NCBI GenBank assembly: GCA_964440265.1 | Contig: CAYTRU010000013.1 | Span: 1 to 24,174, forward strand | Origin: CAYMUN01 sp964440265 | Lineage (GTDB): Bacteria; Patescibacteriota; Saccharimonadia; Saccharimonadales; UBA4665 | Direction: 5' to 3' | DNA length: 24,174 nt | Shown: positions 15,538 through 23,493 of the stretch, piece by piece | Position numbering within the stretch: position 1 is the stretch's first letter | Layout: the number at the start of each line of letters is the position of its first letter | Notes under the pieces: model-generated | The model's input: the letters and a program-made list of their open reading frames with translations, nothing else | Told to the model about the DNA's origin: nothing | The model's database searches: none | Position numbers and translations under genes: made by a program

Positions 15538-15953
15538 GCCGAAAAGACCACCAACGTCAAGATTTAAAGCGCTTAGCTATTGGCAGTACCATCGCGGCCG
15601 CTGCCGGTTATGTAGCTGGCATCCTGACTGCACCCAAGAGCGGTAAAGAAACCCGCCAAGATATCAAGCACACAGCTAGCGAGGGGCTGGCAAAATCTGA
15701 GAAGGAATTAAAAAAACTGCACACCGAACTTGGCAAGGCTATCGATGACGCCAAAGCTAAAGCCGAACAGCTAGGCTCCAAAGCCAAAAATGAACTACAG
15801 GAGTTGATCAAAAGAGCGAAAGGCACAAAAGAGAAAACTCGAGAAGCAATCAGTGCCATGCACGAAGGTGATGCTGAGGATGCCGACCTCAAGCAAGCGG
15901 TTAAAGAAGCCAAACAGGCCCTGGATCATCTCAATAGCTATCTTAAGAAGTAG
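15534..15953 (+). CDS. YtxH-like protein
   Basis: 139 residues. A short polar N-terminus precedes a small hydrophobic segment (IGSTIAAAAGYVAGILTAP, about 16-34), then the YtxH hallmark APKSGKETRQDIK and a long Lys/Glu/Ala-rich coiled-coil region to the C-terminus. YtxH-domain proteins are membrane-attached general-stress or envelope proteins whose molecular role is not settled; gas-vesicle GvpP-like proteins share the signature. The Shine-Dalgarno AAAGGAG ends about 9 bases before the ATG, inside the preceding gene. The pairing with the upstream single-pass protein supports the call. Confidence 0.8.
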   Translation: MSRKDHQRQDLKRLAIGSTIAAAAGYVAGILTAPKSGKETRQDIKHTASEGLAKSEKELKKLHTELGKAIDDAKAKAEQLGSKAKNELQELIKRAKGTKEKTREAISAMHEGDAEDADLKQAVKEAKQALDHLNSYLKK

Positions 15954-16095
15954 CTCCTTTTGGTTAAAGACGCTTGAAGCTTCGGGTGAATTGCATATTG
16001 TATAAGCCCGTGCTTAACTTGCATGGTCTGAATAAACAGGTACGACAAAGATGAGGAAAACCATAAGCCGCATGCAGGCGTTGTAAAAGTTAGGC

Positions 16096-16124
16096 TTTAG
16101 CAAAGCAGCCTGGCCGCGTATACT
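16096..16124 (+). promoter_or_regulatory. Promoter of dnaE
   Basis: The -10 TATACT lies at 16119-16124, with a weak -35 TTTAGC (16096-16101) 17 bases upstream. Transcription would start near 16131, giving a leader of about 28 bases with a GGGGG run at 16150-16154 as the only Shine-Dalgarno-like element before the TTG start. The rest of the 205-base region upstream (15954-16158) shows nothing else recognisable. Confidence 0.45.
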
Positions 16125-16158
16125 TTATGAGGTAACAGATAAGTTTTTCGGGGGTATT

Positions 16159-19100
16159 TTGGCGTCTAACAAGACCGCGCTGCAGGCCAGTGATTATGTG
16201 CATTTGCACAACCATACGCAGTACAGTTTGCTCGACGGCCTGACCAAGGTGCCGGCGCTGATGGAGCACGTCAAAGCTAGCGGCATGGAGGCGGTAGCTT
16301 TGACTGACCACGGGACGTTGAGCGGCGTCATCGAGTTTTACCAGTCGGCCAAAGCGAATGGCATCAAGCCGGTGATCGGGATCGAAGCTTACATGGCCAG
16401 TCGAGGTTTACAGGATAAGGAGCCGGGTAAAGATAAGCAGTATTATCACATTATTCTGCTAGCCATGAACCAGGCCGGTTATCAAAACCTGATGGCGTTG
16501 TCGACCATTGCCAACCTCGAAGGGTTCTACTATAAGCCGCGCATCGACCGGGAGCTGTTAGCCACGCATAACGAAGGCCTGATCTGTCTCAGCGGTTGTG
16601 CCAGCAGCGAAATCGGCGATGCGCTCAGGCAAGATCAATATGGCCAGGCCAAAGAAATTGCTAAATGGTACAAGGCAGCTTTTGGTGACCGCTATTATCT
16701 AGAAATCGCTGATCATGGCCACCCCGACCATCCCGGTCACTGGACAGTGCAGAAAGGCATCAATGACCAGCTGATTCAACTCAGTGCCGAGCTCGACATC
16801 CCTTGCGTGGTGACGTGCGATGCGCACTACCTCAAGCATGCAGACCAGGAAGCCCACGAAATCCTACTCTGTGTCCAGACCGGTTCTTTCCTCAGCGACG
16901 AGAAACGCATGAGCCTCAAAGACTTTGACCTGCATGTGAACAAGCCAGAAGACGTCATCAAGCGTTGGGGGGCTGAGCACCCGGACTTCATTACGAACAG
17001 CGCTGCCATAGCTAAGCGCTGCACTGTTGAGATTGAACTTGGCAAAATCCTCATCCCTAAGTTTCCCGTACCGAAGGGCGAAAACGAACAATCTTATCTG
17101 GAAAAACTGGTGTACCGTGGCCTAGCCTGGCGCTACGGCAAAACCAAAGACCAGCCAGTCACTGAGGAGGCTGCCACGCAGCTAACTGTGCCGGCCGCTA
17201 AAAAACTTTTGCCGCCGGAAGTTCTGGAGCGCGCTCAGTACGAGCTCGGCATCATCAGTTCCATGAATTTCAACGGCTATTTCTTGATTATCGCTGATTT
17301 CATAGTTTGGGGTAAGAGCCAAGGCATTGTATTTGGTCCAGGCCGAGGTAGTGCGGCCGGTTCAATTGTGTCGTATGCGCTGAAAATTACGGAGATCGAT
17401 CCGCTGCAATATGACCTGCTATTTGAACGTTTTCTTAATCCGGATAGGATCAGCATGCCGGATGTTGATGTTGATATCCAAGATAATCGGCGTAATGAGG
17501 TTATCCAGTACTGTGTCGACAAGTACGGTAAGGATCGGGTGGCTAATATCGTGACCTTTGGTCGGATGGCTGCCCGCAATGCTGTCCGTGATGTCGCGCG
17601 TGTTCTCCAGGTTCCGTACGCCGAAGCCGATCGCCTGGCCAAGATGATCCCACCACCTATTCAGGGCCGACACATTTTGCTCGCCACTTCCATCAAAGAT
17701 AACCGCGAGTTGAAGCATGAATACGAAACGAACGCTACGGCCAAAAAAGTCTTTGATCTGGCTGTCCAGCTAGAGGGTACCATTCGCTCGCATGGTGTTC
17801 ATGCTGCCGGTGTGGTCATTGCTCCTGAGGATATCGTCTATTACACGCCGCTGGAAATGGCTCAAAAAGGTGTCGTAGCTACCCAGTACTCCATGGGACC
17901 GATTGAGCAGCTAGGTCTCTTAAAAATCGACTTCCTCGGCCTGTCAAACCTAACTATTATCAATAATGCACTGCGAATTATTAAACGTGTCTACGGCGCG
18001 GATATCAATATCAATGCCATCCCGCTGAATGATGTGAAAGCCTATGAGCTTTTCCAGCGCGGTGATACCACGGGCATCTTCCAGTTTGAATCAGCTGGCA
18101 TGAAGCGCTATCTGAAAGAGCTCAAACCCACGGTCTTTGATGACCTAATCGCTATGAACGCTCTGTACCGACCAGGCCCAATGCAGTTCATCCCTAATTA
18201 TATCAACCGTAAACATGGCCGCGAACAGGTCATCTATGAACACCCCGGCCTGAAAGCCGCCCTAGAGAATACGTATGGCGTGCTGGTCTATCAGGAACAG
18301 TTTATGCAGGTCAGCAAAGATATGTGCGGCTTCAGCGGTGGCCAGGCAGATACCCTTCGTAAAGCAATCGGCAAGAAACAGCGTGACACCATGGCCAAGA
18401 TGAAAGCCGCCTTTGTCGAGGGCATGATGGAGCACAGTAAGGTTGATCGTCAGTTCGCTGAGAAATTTTGGGCTCGTATGGAAGCCTTCGCCGACTACGG
18501 CTTTAATAAAGTTCACTCTACACCTTACGCCATGATTGCTTACCAGACAGCCTATCTAAAGGCTAACTATCCAGCCGCTTATATGGCAGCACTAATGACT
18601 AGCGATTATGATGATAAGGATCGACTGGCGATCGAGATCACCGAGTGTACGCACATGGGCATTACCGTCTTGCCGCCTGACATCAATGAATCGTTTATAG
18701 AATTTGCCGTGGTACCACAGACCGAACAGATCCGCTTCGGCATGGCAGCTGTCAAAAATGTGGGGACTGGCGTAGTCGAGGAAATCCTCCGAGCTCGCCA
18801 AGAAGGCACCTTTGCTACGCTGGTGGATTTTTTGACTCGAGTCAGCAACCGGATAGTTGGTCGCAAGGCCATGGAAAGCCTGATCAAGGCTGGTGCTTTT
18901 GATCGTTTTGGCGACCGAGCTACACTGCTGCATAACCTGGATTTGCTCCTGGCTTTTGCCAGCAGACTGCAGAAGCAAGCCAACAGTGGTCAGACCGATA
19001 TTTTCGGCAATTCAGAAGGTGGTGTCACCAGTGAGCTTCCGCGGTTGGAGCTGCAGGCACCGCCGCCGCAGTCCGACCATCACCATCGAGAACAATTGCT

Positions 19101-19878
19101 ATGGGAACGTGAACTACTCGGCTTATATCTAAGCCAGCATCCCTTGGAGTTGTTTGAAACTATCTTGAGTGAAAAAACCATAGCACTTAACACGTTAACT
19201 GTTGAGCACGATGGCAAAGCAGTTACCATCGGCGGGGCTATTACCGATGTTCGTGAGATTACTACCAAGAACGGACAAAAAATGGCTTTTATCAAGGTCG
19301 AGGACCGCTTCGCCGAAGTTGAAGTTGTCGTCTTTCCCAGTAGTTACCAGCAAACTGCCGGCCTGTGGCAGCGAGACCGGGTGGTGCTGATCCGTGGTAA
19401 AGTCAATGTGCGCGATCAGTCTGGCCAGCAGGGCAATGAGGTGAAGGTCATGGTCGATGACGCCCGTGAAATTACCAGTGAGCAGGCCAGTGCCTATCAA
19501 GCTACTGGCAAACAAGCGAAGACTCCCAAGCCCAAGAAAGCTAGTGTAGGCAACCAAGCTCCTGCGCCAAGCAGTCTTCAGTCTTATGGCGAGAGTCGCA
19601 GTGTTCCTGGTGCACCTGGAGCTGACACCAAAGCTATCCTTAAAGAAGCTGCTCCTGCACGAATCTACATTCGTTTAGCTAACACCAGCGATGAGCAAAT
19701 TCTCCTATCGCTCAAAGAGACCCTCGATACCCATCGCGGTGACACCGAAGTTGTCTTAGTGCTCGGTGAAGCCACCACGAAACAAGCAATCAAACTCCCC
19801 GGTGGCCTCGACTCTAGCAGTGAAGGCATCACGAAACTTCAGGCTCTGGTGGGCTCCGAGAATCTTGTACTGAAGTAG
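16159..19878 (+). CDS. dnaE: DNA polymerase III subunit alpha
   Basis: 1239-residue replicative polymerase of the C family. The N-terminal PHP domain (about 12-230) begins YVHLHNHTQYSLLDGL and keeps a full set of likely metal ligands (see findings). The polymerase core holds the GPGRGSAAGSIVSYAL block, catalytic Asp435 and Asp437 in MPDVDVDIQDNRR, and the third Asp591 in LLKIDFLGLSNLTII. Further on are ALYRPGPMQFIPNYI, the fingers region, a helix-hairpin-helix, an OB-fold (about 1020-1110) and a C-terminal tail. A Pro/Lys/Ser-rich linker (about 1120-1155) precedes the last domain. The start is TTG at 16159: no ATG occurs before the conserved YVHLHNH motif, and the next alternative, GTG at 16198, would trim that motif. 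Length is normal for DnaE. It appears monocistronic. Confidence 0.96.
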   Translation: MASNKTALQASDYVHLHNHTQYSLLDGLTKVPALMEHVKASGMEAVALTDHGTLSGVIEFYQSAKANGIKPVIGIEAYMASRGLQDKEPGKDKQYYHIILLAMNQAGYQNLMALSTIANLEGFYYKPRIDRELLATHNEGLICLSGCASSEIGDALRQDQYGQAKEIAKWYKAAFGDRYYLEIADHGHPDHPGHWTVQKGINDQLIQLSAELDIPCVVTCDAHYLKHADQEAHEILLCVQTGSFLSDEKRMSLKDFDLHVNKPEDVIKRWGAEHPDFITNSAAIAKRCTVEIELGKILIPKFPVPKGENEQSYLEKLVYRGLAWRYGKTKDQPVTEEAATQLTVPAAKKLLPPEVLERAQYELGIISSMNFNGYFLIIADFIVWGKSQGIVFGPGRGSAAGSIVSYALKITEIDPLQYDLLFERFLNPDRISMPDVDVDIQDNRRNEVIQYCVDKYGKDRVANIVTFGRMAARNAVRDVARVLQVPYAEADRLAKMIPPPIQGRHILLATSIKDNRELKHEYETNATAKKVFDLAVQLEGTIRSHGVHAAGVVIAPEDIVYYTPLEMAQKGVVATQYSMGPIEQLGLLKIDFLGLSNLTIINNALRIIKRVYGADININAIPLNDVKAYELFQRGDTTGIFQFESAGMKRYLKELKPTVFDDLIAMNALYRPGPMQFIPNYINRKHGREQVIYEHPGLKAALENTYGVLVYQEQFMQVSKDMCGFSGGQADTLRKAIGKKQRDTMAKMKAAFVEGMMEHSKVDRQFAEKFWARMEAFADYGFNKVHSTPYAMIAYQTAYLKANYPAAYMAALMTSDYDDKDRLAIEITECTHMGITVLPPDINESFIEFAVVPQTEQIRFGMAAVKNVGTGVVEEILRARQEGTFATLVDFLTRVSNRIVGRKAMESLIKAGAFDRFGDRATLLHNLDLLLAFASRLQKQANSGQTDIFGNSEGGVTSELPRLELQAPPPQSDHHHREQLLWERELLGLYLSQHPLELFETILSEKTIALNTLTVEHDGKAVTIGGAITDVREITTKNGQKMAFIKVEDRFAEVEVVVFPSSYQQTAGLWQRDRVVLIRGKVNVRDQSGQQGNEVKVMVDDAREITSEQASAYQATGKQAKTPKPKKASVGNQAPAPSSLQSYGESRSVPGAPGADTKAILKEAAPARIYIRLANTSDEQILLSLKETLDTHRGDTEVVLVLGEATTKQAIKLPGGLDSSSEGITKLQALVGSENLVLK

Positions 19879-19974
19879 CCTGTCTTTAAACGATAGAAGT
19901 TTACATTACTAGGGATTTGATCTGCGTTATTAAGCTGCACTGTTTGATAAATATATCCTCGTTGCTCGCCCCTG

Positions 19975-20024
19975 CATGCCTACTACATGCCTAAAGCATG
20001 TCTATATGGTATGCTTTAGGCATG
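19975..20024. repeat. Operator-like inverted and direct repeats at the RHH gene start
   Basis: A perfect 14-bp inverted repeat, CATGCCTAAAGCAT (19986-19999) and ATGCTTTAGGCATG (20011-20024), flanks an 11-base centre. The half-site CATGCCTA also occurs at 19975-19982, exactly 11 bases (about one helical turn) before the left arm. The right arm covers part of the -10 and the start codon, so a bound protein would block transcription and translation. Confidence 0.8.
20007..20015 (+). promoter_or_regulatory. Extended -10 promoter of the RHH gene, leaderless type
   Basis: TGG-TATGCT (TATGCT at 20010-20015) ends 6 bases before the ATG at 20022. It overlaps the right arm of the operator-like repeat. 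Confidence 0.55.
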
Positions 20025-20273
20025 CACCCCGAGTTTATAGGTAAGAAAGTCTACATCAATTTGTCGGCGGCTCTGCTGCAGCAAGTCGATGATCTAGCAA
20101 AACACGACTATATATCACGAAGTGCTCTCATCCGTATGGCCGTGCTGGAATATGTTCGTAAACCGGACAATGCCGCCAAGCTCACCGTCCCTCCCGCCAA
20201 GCCCGTTGAAGATGTAGAGCTCCAGCAATTCTTAGCCAATTACCAAAAAACCCATCCGGATGTCCAAGTATAA
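20022..20273 (+). CDS. Ribbon-helix-helix (CopG/MetJ-type) DNA-binding protein
   Basis: 83 residues. The N-terminal GKKVYINLSAALLQQVDDLA (7-26) forms the expected beta strand and first helix of a ribbon-helix-helix fold; the turn YISRSALIRMAVLEYVRK gives the second helix with its typical SRSxLIRxA pattern. The alternating residues of the strand (Lys9, Tyr11, Asn13) would contact DNA as a dimer. A Pro-rich linker and an acidic C-terminal helix follow, a place where antitoxins of this fold bind toxins, but no toxin gene lies next to it. The ATG at 20022 is chosen over 19998 because of the -10 element. The palindrome over its own promoter points to autorepression (inference). Confidence 0.82.
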   Translation: MHPEFIGKKVYINLSAALLQQVDDLAKHDYISRSALIRMAVLEYVRKPDNAAKLTVPPAKPVEDVELQQFLANYQKTHPDVQV

Positions 20274-20344
20274 TTCAAGCAGTACACTTCAAAGCGGATG
20301 CAGCAATGATAGCAGTAGTTTCGTTTGCATAAGTTAGGTGAGCC

Positions 20345-21241
20345 TTAGCGGATCAGGCCGCTGGTGCGAGTGAGCAGAAAACCGGCGGTGAAGACCAGTA
20401 CACTAGCGATATCAAGTAGAGGATGGTGGATGATAAAGACTTCCCCTTTGACGAAAACCCGGCGAAGGCGAAGGCCGTGCTGGGCGATGAATAAGGCAAG
20501 GGCGGCCCCGCTGAGTGCAGAAACGGCCGCCAGACTCCAAGTGGCTGGGTTGTTGGTCAATAGCTGGAGGCGAGAAATGGGTTGCGTAGTTTGTGGTAAG
20601 ACAGGTTCAGTCTGTATAATCTGACTCTTGATAGTTGTGGCCTTTATGCTGGCATCTAGGGGTTGGCCGTATTCGGCCACGACCACCGTTTCGGGTCCTT
20701 GGCCTCGGTAATTTAGTGAGCTGGCAATACCGAAACCGACTTGCCGGTAGTTATTATTGAGCAGATTGGCCCGGTGACTGGCACTGCTCATCCAGCCAAC
20801 AATGACGTCCTGAGATGAAGCAAAGCCATAGGCTAGATTCTCGCCAGCTGTTTGATATTGATAGCCACTGGCCGTGATGAAGGACCACGGTGTCTTACGA
20901 CCATCGGGTGAAGTGTGTGCCCAGTAATCTGCGGTGACCATGTCTTTGGCTTTGGCGGTCGCAGCCGCGCTCAGATGCGGATCCAGTACCAGTGCCACTT
21001 TATGGGCGCTTGCGCGCTGAGCATTGGTTGCCGTGAGCAGGCCTTGGTTGCTAAAATCGCTTGCTGCTCCCAGGACTGCTCCGTCAGACCAAGCATGGTT
21101 GATGGCCAGTCCCAGGCCTACAATTACCAGCATGGGCAAATATGGCCAGTAAGTCTTTAGGTACTGCCTACCTTGGCGATGATGTTTCGCCTGTCGTTTT
21201 TTGTGTTGGAGTTTGGGTTTTGGCCTGGTCGCTAGTGCCAT
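20345..21241 (-). CDS. CAP/SCP-domain (YkwD-like) membrane protein
   Basis: 298 residues with a very basic His/Lys/Arg-rich N-terminus (1-30), a hydrophobic helix (about 34-48) acting as signal anchor, and an extracytoplasmic CAP domain (about 65-195). CAP signatures are clear: LLTATNAQR, the His in DYWAHTSPDG, AGENLAYGF with the conserved Glu, SSASHRANLLNNNY with the second His, and VGFGIA. The C-terminus adds two further hydrophobic helices (about 231-250 and 272-291), which is more elaborate than a typical YkwD protein. Bacterial CAP proteins are secreted or surface-bound and poorly understood. In an epibiont this could face the host (inference). ATG 21241 has its own -10 seven bases upstream, so it need not depend on the trmH-like gene. 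Confidence 0.85.
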   Translation of the reverse strand: MALATRPKPKLQHKKRQAKHHRQGRQYLKTYWPYLPMLVIVGLGLAINHAWSDGAVLGAASDFSNQGLLTATNAQRASAHKVALVLDPHLSAAATAKAKDMVTADYWAHTSPDGRKTPWSFITASGYQYQTAGENLAYGFASSQDVIVGWMSSASHRANLLNNNYRQVGFGIASSLNYRGQGPETVVVAEYGQPLDASIKATTIKSQIIQTEPVLPQTTQPISRLQLLTNNPATWSLAAVSALSGAALALFIAQHGLRLRRVFVKGEVFIIHHPLLDIASVLVFTAGFLLTRTSGLIR

Positions 21242-21248
21242 AGTGTTT

Positions 21249-21254
21249 TGTATA
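21249..21254 (-). promoter_or_regulatory. -10 element of the CAP-protein gene, leaderless type
   Basis: On the minus strand TATACA (21254 to 21249) precedes the ATG at 21241 by 7 bases. There is no Shine-Dalgarno sequence and no clear -35. Confidence 0.5.
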
Positions 21255-21292
21255 CTTTTAGTTTTTAGGTCATGAGTGGTGCTTTTAGTGTA

Positions 21293-21808
21293 TCACAACT
21301 TCGGTCCGACAAAGCGACAATGATAGAGTGCCATAGCGGCGGCTTGGACGACATTAAAAGACTCTTTTTGACCCAGCATAGGGATTTCGAGCAGCTGGTC
21401 ACAGAGCGCTAAGATCTCTTGCTCAATACCTTCTACTTCGCGTCCCACGATGATAGCTAATTTCCCCGGTGGCTTAAAGTCAGCCAGCTGAATCGCGCCA
21501 CGTGCTTGCTCTAGGCCGGCAATCACGAAACCTGTATGCCGTAGCTGCGTAATGATCGGTTCAATCGCCGGGCCATGCTCCCATATGGTTAGTCTTTCGG
21601 CACCTAGGGCAGTTTTGGCAATTTGCCGATTGATCTTGGCGGCCAAATGAGGCAAGCGCGAATCGTTTGCATGCAGTGGGTAAGGGGAGTAACCGGTAAG
21701 GTATAGCTTACCCACTCCTAAGCCATCCGCGGTTCGCAGCAGTGATCCGACATTGTGCGCGCTGCGGAGATTGTGGGCAATCAGGACGAGTTGAGGTAAC
21801 AAAGACAT
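21293..21808 (-). CDS. TrmH/SpoU-family RNA 2'-O-methyltransferase
   Basis: 171-residue SPOUT-fold methyltransferase that transfers a methyl group from S-adenosylmethionine to a ribose 2'-OH in tRNA or rRNA. All three SpoU motifs are present: motif 1 NLRSAHNVGSLLRTADGLG (13-31) with Asn13 and Arg15, motif 2 LAIIVGREVEGIEQEIL (about 116-132), and motif 3 IPMLGQKESFNVVQAAAMAL (about 142-161), which forms the knot and binds the cofactor. It is a minimal version without an extra N-terminal RNA-binding domain, as in TrmL-like enzymes, so the target (tRNA wobble base, tRNA G18 or rRNA) cannot be named. It is divergent from pilB across a 69-base shared promoter region. Confidence 0.88.
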   Translation of the reverse strand: MSLLPQLVLIAHNLRSAHNVGSLLRTADGLGVGKLYLTGYSPYPLHANDSRLPHLAAKINRQIAKTALGAERLTIWEHGPAIEPIITQLRHTGFVIAGLEQARGAIQLADFKPPGKLAIIVGREVEGIEQEILALCDQLLEIPMLGQKESFNVVQAAAMALYHCRFVGPKL

Positions 21809-21818
21809 AACAAAGGCA

Positions 21819-21829
21819 AGTATAGTATA
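21819..21829 (-). promoter_or_regulatory. Overlapping -10 elements of the trmH-like gene
   Basis: On the minus strand two overlapping TATACT hexamers (21829-21824 and 21824-21819) read TATACTATACT. The nearer ends 10 bases before the ATG at 21808. No Shine-Dalgarno sequence is seen. Confidence 0.5.
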
Positions 21830-21840
21830 GAGATTTAACG

Positions 21841-21869
21841 TTTACCATTATCATGCTAGCGGTTATACT
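21841..21869 (+). promoter_or_regulatory. Promoter of the pilB-like gene, leaderless type
   Basis: The -35 candidate TTTACC (21841-21846) and -10 TATACT (21864-21869) have a 17-base spacer. The ATG at 21878 is 8 bases downstream. The 14-mer at 21858-21871 is identical to that at the aldolase promoter. Confidence 0.6.
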
Positions 21870-21877
21870 AGTGAGTA

Positions 21878-23485
21878 ATGAGCCAAGACGCCCGCGTTGA
21901 CGAAGAGCAAGCCACCCATCGCCGAGCGATTGTACTGGGCCTGGACTACTTCGATACCTCCCAACAAGCAAACAAAACACTATACCGGCAACTATTAGCG
22001 GTTCCGGAGCTCTACGAGAGTAAAGTCATTCCGTTGCAGGCTGACCGTAGCAACATTTTATTCGGTATTACTACGACTACCTCGCAGCAAGCTATGGCTG
22101 CTCTGCGTAAGCGCTTTACCGAGCAGCGAGTGGCCTTCACGATTATTTCCGATATCGGCTATCGGGAGTATATGCGGCTGTATGATCCACCAAAACAGGT
22201 AGTGTATCAAGATATTTCGATCAACCAGGCAAGTAATAGTGATCGGGTCGCTCAGATTTCAGCCTTACTGGAGCAGGTGAGAGCCGATGACATGCTGGCC
22301 TACTTGGTGGCACAGGCCCATCGGACGAACGCTTCCGACATCCACCTGGAGACCCAGGTCCACGAGATACGGATTCGCTTTCGAATTGATGGTGTGTTGC
22401 ATCCGATTGCCCATCTCAGTCAAGAAAAATATCGAGTGCTGATTGCAGCAATCGCCAGCGCTGGCAATGTCTCCACGGCGGCCAATGAAGCCCAGCAGGG
22501 CCATATCGCCCAGCGAGTTGTCATGGCCGACGGCAATGAAGTTAATGTCAATGTCCGGCTGGAAACAGTACCAACCATCAACGGCATGGACGTAGTGATG
22601 CGGCTGTTTAACATGGACCAATCGATGTATACGCTAGATCGTTTGGGCTTGACGCATCAAGAGCGCAGTGTCGTGGATGGTATTATTGCCAAGCCCAGCG
22701 GGCTCGTGATGGTCGTAGGCCCGACCGGCTCAGGCAAAACCACTACCTTGTATTCCATGCTCAATTCGCTTAATAGTGAAGAGCGAAAAATCATCACTAT
22801 CGAAGATCCGGTAGAGTATCAATTTCCGGGCATTACCCAGATCTCCGTACACTCCACCGAAGGCGGCAATGACGACAGCTTTGCTGACAAGCTGCGTGCG
22901 GTCCTCAGACTTGATCCCGATATAGTCATGGTAGGTGAGATTCGCGATCTAGACACTGCTAAAACCGCCTTGCAGGCTGCTTTGACTGGCCACCTGGTGC
23001 TAGCCACCTTCCATGCCAGTTCTGCTGCCGCTGCGCTGACCCGTATCGCTGATATCATTGGCCAGAATCCTCTGTTTGTCTCAGCTATTCGTTTAGTCAT
23101 GGCCCAGCGGCTCATTCGACGACTAGACGATAAGCTGAAACAACCCTACGAGCCAACCGATGCTGAACGTCAAAAAATAGAAGAAATCCTGCGGACATTG
23201 CCTGAAAATATTGAGCGCCCCGATCTAAGTAATCTACAGCTCTACAAGCCAGGTAGTTCCGAGGCCAATCCCTACGGTTTCAATGGTCAGCTAGCCGTTC
23301 GTGAACAATTCACCATGAGTGATGCTTTACGACGGCTACTCGAAAATCCCAGCACGCAAGTTTCGACGCAAAGCATTGAGGAAGCTGCGGCAAAATCTGG
23401 CATGTTGACCATGATCCAGGATGGCATGCTCAAGGTCGTCGCCGGCGAAACCACGCTTGAAGAGCTGTTCCGAGTCATCGGCTAG
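21878..23485 (+). CDS. pilB: Type IV pilus assembly/type II secretion ATPase (PilB/GspE family)
   Basis: 535-residue hexameric ATPase that powers pilin polymerisation at the inner face of the membrane. A variable N-terminal domain (about 1-130) precedes the secretion-ATPase core: HRTNASDIHLE (N2 domain), Walker A GPTGSGKT (281-288), the Asp box ITIEDPVEYQ, Walker B LRLDPDIVMVGEIRD, and the His box LTGHLVLATFHAS, all intact. The region after MAQRLIRRL, where PilB/GspE usually carry a zinc-binding tetracysteine, has none; I count no cysteine in the protein. PilB is favoured over PilT because of the large N-terminal domain and length. The start is ATG 21878 on a leaderless-type promoter. The pilin-like gene at 3947-4558 is a plausible partner in the same genome. 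Confidence 0.9.
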   Translation: MSQDARVDEEQATHRRAIVLGLDYFDTSQQANKTLYRQLLAVPELYESKVIPLQADRSNILFGITTTTSQQAMAALRKRFTEQRVAFTIISDIGYREYMRLYDPPKQVVYQDISINQASNSDRVAQISALLEQVRADDMLAYLVAQAHRTNASDIHLETQVHEIRIRFRIDGVLHPIAHLSQEKYRVLIAAIASAGNVSTAANEAQQGHIAQRVVMADGNEVNVNVRLETVPTINGMDVVMRLFNMDQSMYTLDRLGLTHQERSVVDGIIAKPSGLVMVVGPTGSGKTTTLYSMLNSLNSEERKIITIEDPVEYQFPGITQISVHSTEGGNDDSFADKLRAVLRLDPDIVMVGEIRDLDTAKTALQAALTGHLVLATFHASSAAAALTRIADIIGQNPLFVSAIRLVMAQRLIRRLDDKLKQPYEPTDAERQKIEEILRTLPENIERPDLSNLQLYKPGSSEANPYGFNGQLAVREQFTMSDALRRLLENPSTQVSTQSIEEAAAKSGMLTMIQDGMLKVVAGETTLEELFRVIG

Positions 23486-23493
23486 CTTTAAAG

